A stretch of DNA of 17,283 nucleotides from Spirochaetaceae bacterium (GCA_028527945.1 JAQQAK010000116.1:1-17283), one strand, 5' to 3'; counted from the first letter of the stretch, positions 7,758 to 14,999 are shown. Numbers and translations: made by a program. Notes: generated by a model not told the origin, from the letters alone.

Positions 7758-8816
7758 CTATCCTTCGCTCTTTATCTTTACAACCTCTCCATCTTCAAGA
7801 GAGTGCTGTCCGCTTACAACAAAGTAGCTGTCTGAGAATTCGTCAGAAACCATGAAGTAATCATCTGTTTCTATTTCAGGATTAATTTTTGTCCATTTTA
7901 CAGTTTTATTATCTTTATCATAAAGATATACAGAACCGTCAAACTTTCTTGCAGTATTTGGAATAACCGGAACGTTACTGTGTTTTTTATAAACGACCTT
8001 TGTTTTTATATACATTCCGGGTCTAAACGCATCAAGCCGCTCTATCAGTTTAAACTTAACCTCAAATGTTTTTGCTGTGGGCTCAACATAGGGCGCAATT
8101 GTATCAATCTCTGCCGCGACAGTAAGGCCTCCTGCCTGTCTTACGACATAGGCCTCCAAAGAGTTTTCAGCAGATGAAAAAATATCAAAATATATTTCCG
8201 GAACATGAAGTCTTACAACAAGAGCATCCAAACTACCAAGAACAGCAACTGGCTGTTGAGTATTCCCAACACTACCAACTGATTGCGGAGCAGTTAAAAC
8301 TGTTCCTCCCACAGGCGCTTCAACTGTCGCATATGACAATTGGAGTTTTGCAAGTTCATACTGAGCCTTTGCGGCATCTCTCTGAGCCGATACAGTATCA
8401 TACTCCTGCTGTGTAACCGCCCCGACCTTATGCAGAGATGAGACTCGCTCAAATGTTTGTTGATATCCCAAATATGCCGCTTCGGCCTGAGACATTTTAA
8501 ATTCAAATGGTTCTGGATCTATCCTTGCAAGGATATCATTCTTTTCAACATACTCGCCAAGTTTTGCGTTGTATTCAATTATTGTTCCATTAACAAATGG
8601 AATAACCGGAATCATTGCTTCAGCTTCAATATGCCCATTAAGCATAAGGCATTTTTCTATATCCATGTATTCAGGTTTACTGATCTCTACAATTGCGGGA
8701 GGGGCTTCGTAAGTAATAATTTCTTTAGAATTGAAAAAAGCATTGAGAGCCAAGAATGATCCCGACATAAAAGCTATAATAAAAAAATACTTAAGAAACT
8801 CTTTTTTAAGCATCAT
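7758..8816 (-). CDS. RND efflux periplasmic adaptor (membrane fusion protein), orphan copy
   Basis: A 352-aa HlyD/AcrA-type adaptor, paralogous to the 5497-6585 gene over its whole length. Both share NGTI-EYNA, IDPEPFEF, VTQQEYDTV, RDAAKAQYELAKLQLSY, PYVEPTAKTFEVKF and the C-terminal DGSVYLYD. It has an N-terminal membrane anchor (about residues 8-27), the barrel-sandwich and short alpha-hairpin, and a beta-barrel with a loop about five residues shorter than in the paralogue (QAGGLTVAAEIDTI). The ATG at 8816 has an AGGAG ribosome site at 8-nt spacing. No pump gene is adjacent: the next gene downstream on the strand is tetR. It may share the RND pump encoded past tetR, as in TriABC of Pseudomonas, where two adaptors serve one pump, or it may be an alternative adaptor under separate control. 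Confidence 0.94.
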   Translation of the reverse strand: MMLKKEFLKYFFIIAFMSGSFLALNAFFNSKEIITYEAPPAIVEISKPEYMDIEKCLMLNGHIEAEAMIPVIPFVNGTIIEYNAKLGEYVEKNDILARIDPEPFEFKMSQAEAAYLGYQQTFERVSSLHKVGAVTQQEYDTVSAQRDAAKAQYELAKLQLSYATVEAPVGGTVLTAPQSVGSVGNTQQPVAVLGSLDALVVRLHVPEIYFDIFSSAENSLEAYVVRQAGGLTVAAEIDTIAPYVEPTAKTFEVKFKLIERLDAFRPGMYIKTKVVYKKHSNVPVIPNTARKFDGSVYLYDKDNKTVKWTKINPEIETDDYFMVSDEFSDSYFVVSGQHSLEDGEVVKIKSEG

Positions 8817-8873
8817 TGTTTATTCTCCTGTCCTTAAAAAATCTTTTAATGTAAATGCTTTTTTAAAGATTAA

Positions 8874-8891
8874 TTAATTGATCAGAATTAA
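8874..8891. promoter_or_regulatory. Inverted repeat TTAATT-GATCAG-AATTAA upstream of MFP2
   Basis: Six-base perfect arms surround a central TGATCA-like core, 58 bp upstream of the MFP2 start. It could be an operator, but the A+T-rich arms reduce its weight. Confidence 0.25.
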
Positions 8892-8921
8892 CTACCGAAA
8901 GATTGTTGGCCAATGTGCAAA

Positions 8922-8950
8922 ATTAGACAGGTTGTCATCATTATGTCCAA
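8922..8950 (-). promoter_or_regulatory. Possible MFP2 promoter with overlapping GACA-GGT-TGTC repeat
   Basis: Minus-strand -10 TCTAAT (8927-8922) has a weak -35 TTGGAC (8950-8945) at 17-bp spacing. The short inverted repeat GACAGGTTGTC (8926-8936) abuts the -10 box and could hold an operator. The region is shared with the divergent ferredoxin promoter. Confidence 0.3.
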
Positions 8951-8975
8951 AACCATACAAAAAGACAGCCTTTAG

Positions 8976-9004
8976 TAGACACATTCAATATTTCCATATA
9001 TATT
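8976..9004 (+). promoter_or_regulatory. Promoter of the ferredoxin-like gene
   Basis: -35 TAGACA (8976-8981) and -10 TATATT (8999-9004) are separated by exactly 17 bp. The predicted start near 9011 gives a leader of about 27 nt to the ATG at 9038 and leaves the in-frame ATG at 9008 outside the transcript. Confidence 0.5.
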
Positions 9005-9037
9005 ATTATGCATATATACAAGAAAAAAGAGGTATCT

Positions 9038-9253
9038 ATGTTTAACGCAAGACACAATAATAATGAAAATAAAGTTCTGACAGTAAAAATAAACAGATGT
9101 CCACAGAACCATCCCTGCCCGTCTGTAAAGGTTTGTCCAGTAAACGCTTTAAGCCAGAAAGGATTTGATGCTCCTGTTGTAGATCAGCAAAAGTGCATAA
9201 AATGCGGAAAATGTGTACGTTTTTGCCCTATGAGAGCTTTAAGGATGGAATAA
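9038..9253 (+). CDS. Small ferredoxin-like [4Fe-4S] protein, 71 aa
   Basis: A cytoplasmic electron carrier or iron-sulfur protein. The C-terminal half has a normal [4Fe-4S] motif, Cys53-x2-Cys56-x2-Cys59-x3-Cys63-Pro (CIKCGKCVRFCP). The N-terminal half has CPQNHPCPSVKVCP, with Cys21-x5-Cys27-x5-Cys33-Pro, instead of the usual C-x2-C-x2-C-x3-C-P. Cys33 would fit the swapped fourth ligand of the second cluster; a complete set of ordinary ligands for the first cluster is not seen. Small proteins with this CPQNHxCP pattern are familiar in anaerobes, as best I recall. The start at 9038 is chosen because an AAGAGG ribosome site precedes it by 5 nt; an ATG at 9008 has none. The gene is monocistronic, divergent from MFP2 and convergent with the acetyltransferase gene. 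Confidence 0.85.
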   Translation: MFNARHNNNENKVLTVKINRCPQNHPCPSVKVCPVNALSQKGFDAPVVDQQKCIKCGKCVRFCPMRALRME

Positions 9254-9272
9254 AACATCCCGTCATTATACT

Positions 9273-9300
9273 TCTCTAAATATAGAGATAACTATTTTTT
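9273..9300 (+). terminator. Probable rho-independent terminator after the ferredoxin-like gene
   Basis: Stem TCTCTA (9273-9278), loop AATA, stem TAGAGA (9283-9288), followed by a T-rich tail at 9294-9300. The tail runs into the stop codon of the convergent acetyltransferase gene. The stem is short and A+T-rich, so strength is uncertain. Confidence 0.5.
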
Positions 9301-9913
9301 ATTTTGCGAACCGGACCATTTCCCAAAGAGAAAAGTCATTATCAACAGGAATTTCTTTCAAGATTTCAAAACCGAATTTCTGATAAAATCGTACATTTTC
9401 AGAGGTCTGGGTTTCAAGATAAACCGCCTTACCTTCTTTGTCAGCCTGCTGACAAAGAGTCTTCATCAAAAAAGAACCAAGACCTTTCCCCTGTCCTGAC
9501 TGATGTATAGCCAGAATATAGAGATAGATATAAGGCCCTATATCCAGAGTCTTCTTATCTTTTTCAATAATATTTAGAGCCCGCAATAAAGGCCATGTTC
9601 TCTTTTTGAATAGCAAAGGAAGAATATCTATAACAGAGCCCAAAAGACCATTACGAACAAATTGTTGAAAGGCTATTTGTATTTTGTCTGATGGAGTTAC
9701 AATCATAATGCTTTCAAGATCTCCATTCACAGTAAAAACATCACCGCATTGAAAACCTGTCATCAATGGATGCCTAAACATTTTTGTGATAAGCCTGCGA
9801 CTAACACCCCACGTCTTAAAAAGTGGATCCCCCGCAAAAGCATCGGTCAAAATTTCAAGAGCTTCTGTTGTCCTTGATTCTTCCAGCCTAACAAGTTTTG
9901 TCATATCAGTCAT
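9299..9913 (-). CDS. GNAT-family N-acetyltransferase
   Basis: A 204-aa acetyl-CoA-dependent acetyltransferase of unknown substrate. The acetyl-CoA loop is Gln141-Gly-Lys-Gly144-Leu-Gly146 after the beta-4 strand LYILAIH. The beta-5 strand AVYLETQ and the C-terminal ENVRFYQKFGFE helix-strand are typical of the GNAT fold. The frame is open to 10090, but the chosen ATG at 9913 has an AAGGG site 7 nt upstream, and the TTGACA promoter at 9986-10014 lies inside the longer frame. The extra residues would also be an odd Phe/Lys/Tyr-rich stretch. The gene stands alone and converges on the ferredoxin-like gene. Confidence 0.9.
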   Translation of the reverse strand: MTDMTKLVRLEESRTTEALEILTDAFAGDPLFKTWGVSRRLITKMFRHPLMTGFQCGDVFTVNGDLESIMIVTPSDKIQIAFQQFVRNGLLGSVIDILPLLFKKRTWPLLRALNIIEKDKKTLDIGPYIYLYILAIHQSGQGKGLGSFLMKTLCQQADKEGKAVYLETQTSENVRFYQKFGFEILKEIPVDNDFSLWEMVRFAK

Positions 9914-9985
9914 TACACATCCCTTTTCTGAGTCCCACAAAAAAATAAGAAAATTTTGTTTTTTATGAAAAAATCTATAAAAGAA

Positions 9986-10014
9986 ATGGTAGAAAAACTT
10001 ATATTTTCTGTCAA
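9986..10014 (-). promoter_or_regulatory. Promoter of the acetyltransferase gene
   Basis: Perfect -35 TTGACA (10014-10009 on the minus strand) and -10 TACCAT (9991-9986) at 17-bp spacing. The leader would be about 65 nt to the ATG at 9913. Confidence 0.55.
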
Positions 10015-10190
10015 ATGATTTATTAAATAATAGGAAGATATTAAACAATACTATGCTATCATGCATAATTTTATAAAAAATATTCTTCATTGTATAAAAT
10101 TATAAAAGGCGCATTACGATATAAACATTTATATAGAACAACTATCTACAAATCTGGAGACTTTATTTTATAGTAAGGCCCTCTAATCAA

Positions 10191-10316
10191 CAACTACGGA
10201 GCAGAGCTCCGAAGTATGGTTGGTTCTGCAAGGAATTGGTTTAGACGGTCAGGTTCATACCCAACACAAAAATACTCTTTCCAAATAGAAGATTCCGCAG
10301 TAGAGCTGCGGGGTAT
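10191..10316. repeat. Pair of REP-like palindromic hairpins
   Basis: Hairpin 1 has CGGAGC (10197-10202), loop AGA and GCTCCG (10206-10211). Hairpin 2 has CCGCAG (10295-10300), T-AGA-G and CTGCGG (10306-10311). Both share an AGAGCT centre and are followed by GTAT at the same end (10213-10216 and 10313-10316), so they look like two same-orientation copies of one palindromic element about 100 bp apart. On the minus strand hairpin 2 begins ATACCCCGCAG, a start seen in REP-type repeats of other bacteria. The elements are richer in G+C than their surroundings. No RAYT-type transposase gene is in the window. The remainder of the 10091-10387 gap shows nothing else I can name. Confidence 0.5.
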
Positions 10317-10387
10317 TAAACCTTCCCGGCGAATAAAAAAGATTGGTATTTATTACAATTTTTATAGGATTTCAAGCCACGTAAAAG

Positions 10388-10417
10388 TTGACTATAACAC
10401 TTTACCAGAGGTAGAAT
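10388..10417 (+). promoter_or_regulatory. Promoter of the HD-GYP sensor gene
   Basis: -35 TTGACT (10388-10393) and -10 TAGAAT (10412-10417) with 18-bp spacing, each 5 of 6 to consensus. Transcription would start near 10424, giving a leader of about 65 nt to the TTG start at 10489. Confidence 0.6.
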
Positions 10418-10438
10418 GGCGGCGGTAAAAACGTTATA
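10393..10438. promoter_or_regulatory. Imperfect inverted repeat bracketing the HD-GYP promoter -10 box
   Basis: Left arm TATAAC-AC-TTTACC (10393-10406), 17-nt centre, right arm GGTAAA-AAC-GTTATA (10424-10438). The two six-base blocks on each side pair perfectly. The left arm lies between -35 and -10 and the right arm at the expected start site, so a repressor bound here would block the promoter. It could instead only be a chance or RNA structure. Confidence 0.4.
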
Positions 10439-10488
10439 ACTGAAAACTAATTACTAAAAACTTTATTTATCTATTTGAGAGAAAAAAA

Positions 10489-13410
10489 TTGAAAAGATTC
10501 TTGTTCTTACTTTTTGCAGTACTAATTTCATCATATACAGCATCCATTTTATTTGCCGATGTGTCCAATAATATTATTTCAGGAAAAGGTTATTCTTGTT
10601 CATTATATAATGTAAATGAGGGATATCCGGTCTCCGGAGCAAGAGCCATTGTACAAACATCTGACGGATTCATCTGGATTGGAGATTATAGCGGGTTATT
10701 CAGATTTGACGGAAGAAAGTTTGAAATAATGCGTGCTGAAAACCTTACAAGCGTTATTTCATTATTTGCTGATACACAAAATCGTTTATGGATAGGCTCT
10801 AACGACAGAGGCCTTGCAATGTATCAGAATGGAAATTTTACTTCATGGGGAAAAGACAGCGGAATAAAATCTTTTTCAGTAAAAACTATAACCGAAGATA
10901 ACAATGGGAACATTATATTTGGAACAAGAAAAGGCCTTTACTACATAGACAAATCTTTAAACCTTCATGAATTCAAAGATGAAAGAGTATCCTCTCAATA
11001 TATTAGAAATCTTGATTGTGATCCTAACGGAAGAATTGCCGGAAACACATCTAATGGTGATATTTTTATAATACAGGATCTATCAATTACAAATTACTTC
11101 AAGGCCTCAGAACTTGATATTCCTAAAGTCAGATCTATTTTTCTGGATAAAAACAAAACAGGAAAAATATACATAGGAACAGTAAAAAACATTATTGGAA
11201 TAATGGATTTAGACTCTAAAGAAAAAGAGCTTAATACTTTCTCAACAGGGGAACTACGAAATATTAACAAAGTCTACCCGGAACAGGCCGGCAACTTATG
11301 GATATGTGCTGATAATGGTATTGAATGTTTAACAAAAGATGGAGACTTGGTTAAGCTGCATAATTCACAGATGGATAATTCTGTTGAAAATATGATGATA
11401 GACTATGAAAGCAATCTGTGGTTTGTCTCTTCTCGTCAAGGAGTTATGAAGATTGTAGAAAATCCGTTTAACAATATAAGTCAAAGAGCAGGCCTTTCTA
11501 ATTTTGTTGTTAATGCAATAGCCAAGTATCATGACAATTTGTATATAGGAACAGATACTGGTCTACATATTCTTGATAAAAATAACCAAATAATAGAAAA
11601 CAAGCTTACATCAGCTCTTGCAAAAACGAGAATAAGAAGCATCTCAGTTGACTCAAAAGACAATATTTGGATTTGTACATTCAGTAATTATGGCTTATTA
11701 AAATCTGACAGTAATTTTAACATTACAAGTATAAACACTGATAAAGGACTATGTTCCAATAGAGTTAGATCAATGATTGAAATGTCCAACGGAAATATTG
11801 CGGTGGCCAGTGATGGCGGAGTCAATATAATAAAAGATGATAAGGTTATAGCTAAACACACCTCTGAAGATGGTCTTTTTAATAACTCGATTTTATCAAT
11901 TTGCGAAGGTAAAGATGGAGTAATTTATGCAGGAAGTGACGGAGGAGGAATCTACATAATACATCCAACTGGAATAATTATAAATCTAACAGAAGAAAAC
12001 GGCTTAAAGTCCGGCGTAATTTTACAAATAAAAAAAGATCCAGATCAACCTATTTATTGGCTTATTACCGGAAACAGCATTTCATATCTTTCAGATGATG
12101 TAATTCATAATATAACAAACTTTCCATACCATAATAACTTTGATATCTTTTTCTCTGGTGACAAATCCTGGATTCTTGGAGGAAACGGGATCTACACTTT
12201 AAATAAAACAGATCTATACAATAATAATCTTGATAATTATAAATATTATGGAATCAATGACGGACTCCCCTCATACGCGACCGCAAACTCAAAAAGCTTG
12301 CTGGATTCTGATAAAATGTTATATGTAGCAGGAGCCAGTGGGGTCTTTACAATAAGCTTGAATGCTAACAAAAACACAAAGACTAATCCTGTCCGCTTAT
12401 CCATTCCACAAATAATAATAGATGGTGAAAGGTATTTCATTTCTCCTGGAGAAAAAATAAAGATTCAAAAACAATGTCATAGATTAACAATGAATTGCTA
12501 TGTTCTTTCAAATATACTTAAAGATCAAAAAGTAGAATATAATCTTGAAGGATTTGACACTCAAACAAATACAACAACAAGAACAAAACTATCACCGATT
12601 ACTTACACAAATCTTCAAGGTGGTAAATATGTTTTTCACCTAATCGCCAAGAACAATGAGACAAATACCAAAAATAACGAAATTGAATTTACTATTATAA
12701 AAAAGAAAAAATTTATAGAAACAGTATGGTTTTTTATCAGCATGCTGGCAACCATCATGCTGATTTCTCTTTTGGCGGCCTACATATTTTACAGAATAAA
12801 AACAAAACGCTTAAGGGATAAAGAAGCCAGAGACAAGATGTTGTTACAACAGGTTATTGCGGCCTTTTCAAAAACAATTGACTATAAAGATAATTATACA
12901 GTTGGTCATTCTGTCAGAGTAGCAAAATATACCGCTCTCATTGCAAAACGAATGGGGTTCTCAAAGGAAGAAATAGAAAAATTCTATAATATTGCAATGC
13001 TTCACGATGTTGGAAAACTGATAATCCCAGATGAGATTCTTAACAAAAAAGAACAGCTCAATGATGATGAATATAAAGTCATGAAAAGTCATACAGAAAT
13101 GGGATACGACATTCTATCTAATATTAATATTTTTCCGGATCTTGCGCTTGGAGCAGAATATCATCATGAAAAAATTGATGGAACAGGATACCCTAAAGGC
13201 TTAAAATATGAAGAAATACCAATCTCAGTAAGAATTATTTCAGTAGCAGACACATACGACGCAATGGGCTCTACCCGCTCATACAGAAAGGGAATGCCTA
13301 CCGAAGCAATTATTGAAGAACTGAAAAAAGCCTCAGGAACCCAATTAGATCCAGAGATTGTAAATTGTATTCTTGATTTAATAAAGGAAGGCAAAATTCC
13401 TATTTTATAA
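10489..13410 (+). CDS. Reg_prop two-propeller sensor with Y_Y_Y domain, membrane helix and HD-GYP domain
   Basis: A 973-aa transmembrane signalling protein predicted to degrade cyclic di-GMP. A signal peptide (residues 1-23, ending LFA-DV) is followed by about 13 blade motifs of the W/Y-I-G-x-x-x-G-L type. Examples are FIWIGDYSGL (62), RLWIGSNDRGL (99), NLWICADNGI (269), NLYIGTDTGL (350) and MLYVAGASGVF (610), and together they fit two seven-bladed propellers. A Y_Y_Y-like domain spans about 635-738 (VEYNLEGFD, GGKYVFHLIA), with a membrane helix at about 744-769. The HD-GYP domain covers about 785-970 and keeps GHS (His807), His839-Asp840-x2-Lys843, His868, His892-His893-Glu and Asp897-Gly-x-Gly-Tyr901-Pro902. 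All catalytic metal ligands therefore appear present. The start is TTG with a GAGAG site 7 nt upstream; the signal peptide begins at once, which supports it. The ligand is unknown; a periplasmic polymer or sugar is a common guess for such propellers. Confidence 0.93.
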   Translation: MKRFLFLLFAVLISSYTASILFADVSNNIISGKGYSCSLYNVNEGYPVSGARAIVQTSDGFIWIGDYSGLFRFDGRKFEIMRAENLTSVISLFADTQNRLWIGSNDRGLAMYQNGNFTSWGKDSGIKSFSVKTITEDNNGNIIFGTRKGLYYIDKSLNLHEFKDERVSSQYIRNLDCDPNGRIAGNTSNGDIFIIQDLSITNYFKASELDIPKVRSIFLDKNKTGKIYIGTVKNIIGIMDLDSKEKELNTFSTGELRNINKVYPEQAGNLWICADNGIECLTKDGDLVKLHNSQMDNSVENMMIDYESNLWFVSSRQGVMKIVENPFNNISQRAGLSNFVVNAIAKYHDNLYIGTDTGLHILDKNNQIIENKLTSALAKTRIRSISVDSKDNIWICTFSNYGLLKSDSNFNITSINTDKGLCSNRVRSMIEMSNGNIAVASDGGVNIIKDDKVIAKHTSEDGLFNNSILSICEGKDGVIYAGSDGGGIYIIHPTGIIINLTEENGLKSGVILQIKKDPDQPIYWLITGNSISYLSDDVIHNITNFPYHNNFDIFFSGDKSWILGGNGIYTLNKTDLYNNNLDNYKYYGINDGLPSYATANSKSLLDSDKMLYVAGASGVFTISLNANKNTKTNPVRLSIPQIIIDGERYFISPGEKIKIQKQCHRLTMNCYVLSNILKDQKVEYNLEGFDTQTNTTTRTKLSPITYTNLQGGKYVFHLIAKNNETNTKNNEIEFTIIKKKKFIETVWFFISMLATIMLISLLAAYIFYRIKTKRLRDKEARDKMLLQQVIAAFSKTIDYKDNYTVGHSVRVAKYTALIAKRMGFSKEEIEKFYNIAMLHDVGKLIIPDEILNKKEQLNDDEYKVMKSHTEMGYDILSNINIFPDLALGAEYHHEKIDGTGYPKGLKYEEIPISVRIISVADTYDAMGSTRSYRKGMPTEAIIEELKKASGTQLDPEIVNCILDLIKEGKIPIL

Positions 13411-13451
13411 ATTACCAAAAAATTTTTACAATATTCCAAAATAGTTTTTAT

Positions 13452-13479
13452 TTGATTTATTAAGAAAAACTGATATTAT
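13452..13479 (+). promoter_or_regulatory. Promoter of the EamA gene, predicting a leaderless mRNA
   Basis: -35 TTGATT (13452-13457) and -10 TATTAT (13474-13479) with 16-bp spacing. The expected start point, about 7 nt past the -10 box, coincides with the ATG at 13486. Confidence 0.5.
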
Positions 13480-13485
13480 CCTCAA

Positions 13486-14322
13486 ATGGTAATTATATAT
13501 GCCCTTCTCTCCGCAGCAGCTTATGGAACAGCTGATTTTATGGGAGGGTTTTCTTCACGTAAAAATGCGGTAACAACCACAGCAATATGGACTCAGTTAA
13601 CCGGACTTATTATGGCCGCAATAGCGGCACTCATTCTAGGCTCAACAAATGTAGGGCTCGTAGATATTTTATGGGGAATAGCAAGCGGCTTCTCTGGAGT
13701 TACAGGACTTCTAATTTTGTATAAAGGCCTCTCTTGCGGAAAGGTATCAATAGTATCACCATCCGCAGCTCTTGCAGGCGCAATAATCCCGGTTATATTT
13801 GGCCTTCTTATTGGAGAAAGACCTCCAATACTAACATGGATAGGAATTGCATTTTCTATTCCCGCAATAATCTTTCTCTCCTGGGAGAAAGGAGAGAAAG
13901 AGGATCACACAATAAAATCCTTACAATATGGGCTATTAGCCGGAACATTTTTTGGAGGATTTTTCATTCTGCTTTCTCAAACTTCTGAGACATCTGGAAT
14001 GTGGCCTCTGGCAGCAGCAAAATTCGGTAGCCTTCTACTATCATTTTCAATATTATTGTTTAGGAAAAATAAAATTTGCCTTGAAAAAGGAACCAGAAAA
14101 TTAACAATTCTAAGCGGAATAATAGATATGGCAGCAAATATATTCTATCTGCTAGCCTCACGTACCGGCTATCTAATTATAGCCGTAGTTCTTTCCGCGC
14201 TTTATCCAGCTCCAACTGTAATACTACAAAGACTTTTCATACATGAAAAACTTACTTTTATAAGAATCGTTGGAATAATTTTGTCTATTACCGGAGCGGC
14301 TCTAATAGGAATAGGAGGATAA
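13486..14322 (+). CDS. EamA/DMT-superfamily membrane transporter
   Basis: A 278-aa inner-membrane protein with about ten hydrophobic helices arranged as two five-helix EamA repeats. It begins MVIIYALLSAAAYGTADFMGG, the usual first helix of drug/metabolite transporters. The first repeat includes LIL-YKGLSCGKVSIVSP followed by IPVIFGLLIGERP. The second includes NIFYLLASRTGYLIIAVVLSALYPAPTVILQRLFIHEKLT and the closing helix GIILSITGAALIGIGG, both matching the family pattern. The substrate cannot be read from sequence. There is no ribosome site before the ATG (preceded by CCTCAA) and no better start further in, so initiation may be leaderless. The stop codon TAA directly abuts the stop codon of the convergent gene. 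Confidence 0.9.
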   Translation: MVIIYALLSAAAYGTADFMGGFSSRKNAVTTTAIWTQLTGLIMAAIAALILGSTNVGLVDILWGIASGFSGVTGLLILYKGLSCGKVSIVSPSAALAGAIIPVIFGLLIGERPPILTWIGIAFSIPAIIFLSWEKGEKEDHTIKSLQYGLLAGTFFGGFFILLSQTSETSGMWPLAAAKFGSLLLSFSILLFRKNKICLEKGTRKLTILSGIIDMAANIFYLLASRTGYLIIAVVLSALYPAPTVILQRLFIHEKLTFIRIVGIILSITGAALIGIGG

Positions 14323-14904
14323 TTACTCCTCTACCTCAGGTTCGCTCTCTTCTTTTAGTTCAATTTCTTTCGGCCCGGCGTTTTTAGGCTTGTTAGGAAT
14401 TGTGATAGATACACCAACTGGTATAAAAACAAAAACAGTATCTTCGCCTGAAGCAATCGCATTTGTCCAAACACAAGGATTTACATATAGGCTTAAACCA
14501 TGTTCCTCAAGGAGGAGATATTTTAAGACAACTCCTCCGCCAAGGTAAGGATATGTAAATGAAGAATCATCCATATCAGTACCTATCCCAGCTTGAACTC
14601 CCAGAGAAAATCTATCTCGAAATGTAAAAAGCCTTCTGTAATTGAGCGTCACAAAATTTTCTGTGGCATAATGAAGTGTTAGAAAAACTTCATTATTTAA
14701 AAACGAGTAACCGAATGATATCTCAGCTGTTTCAGCAAGACTGGACAGTCCATTCTCAGAGATAGTACTAAAAGGATTATTAAAACCACCATCTTCAGAC
14801 ATAAGGCTAAAAACATAACCAAGCTCTACCAAAGCTCCATCGTCGGCAAAACAACCCACAAAAGGAATGATAAAAAGTAAAATTATTAGTAAAACCTTCT
14901 TCAT
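14323..14904 (-). CDS. Exported envelope protein, probable small beta-barrel, 193 aa
   Basis: I do not recognise the family. The protein has a signal peptide (MKKVLLIILLFIIPFVGCFA-DD). A signal peptidase I site after Ala is likely; the Cys within FVGC could alternatively be lipidated. The mature part alternates hydrophobic and polar residues with aromatic ends (EISFGYSFL, VFLTLHYATENFVTLNYRRLF, FSLGVQAGIGTDM, YPYLGGGVVLKYLLL, VFVFIPVGVSITIP), consistent with a short outer-membrane barrel. The tail is charged (EIELKEESEPEVEE), so it does not end in the usual aromatic strand. The frame could start at a TTG at 14919, but the ATG at 14904 lies 9 nt after GGAG. A promoter is at 14972-14999. Confidence 0.75.
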   Translation of the reverse strand: MKKVLLIILLFIIPFVGCFADDGALVELGYVFSLMSEDGGFNNPFSTISENGLSSLAETAEISFGYSFLNNEVFLTLHYATENFVTLNYRRLFTFRDRFSLGVQAGIGTDMDDSSFTYPYLGGGVVLKYLLLEEHGLSLYVNPCVWTNAIASGEDTVFVFIPVGVSITIPNKPKNAGPKEIELKEESEPEVEE

Positions 14905-14971
14905 TAAAAATTTCTCCAATTAAAAAGTTGAACGTTGCCGACTAAAGCGCAAGCAATATCAGGCTATTGTC

Positions 14972-14999
14972 ATTATACTGTTTTGCTGAGATCAAGCAA
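14972..14999 (-). promoter_or_regulatory. Promoter of the 193-aa envelope protein gene
   Basis: Perfect -10 TATAAT (14977-14972 on the minus strand) and -35 TTGCTT (14999-14994) at 16-bp spacing. The predicted leader is about 60 nt. Confidence 0.5.

Noticed and set aside
9008..9037. Upstream ATG for the ferredoxin-like gene
   Set aside because: It lies just at or before the predicted transcription start and has no ribosome site; the ATG at 9038 does.
9914..10090. 59-residue N-terminal extension of the acetyltransferase
   Set aside because: A good TTGACA promoter lies inside it, the residues are unlike the GNAT fold, and the ATG at 9913 has a clear ribosome site.
10216..10428. Open frame of 70 codons on the plus strand before the HD-GYP gene
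   Set aside because: It runs through the second REP-like hairpin and over the -35 and -10 boxes of the HD-GYP promoter, and has no ribosome site; it is most likely non-coding.
10091..10488. Possible cyclic-di-GMP riboswitch in the leader of the HD-GYP gene
   Set aside because: None of the GEMM-type conserved blocks was found, and the predicted transcript leader is only about 65 nt.
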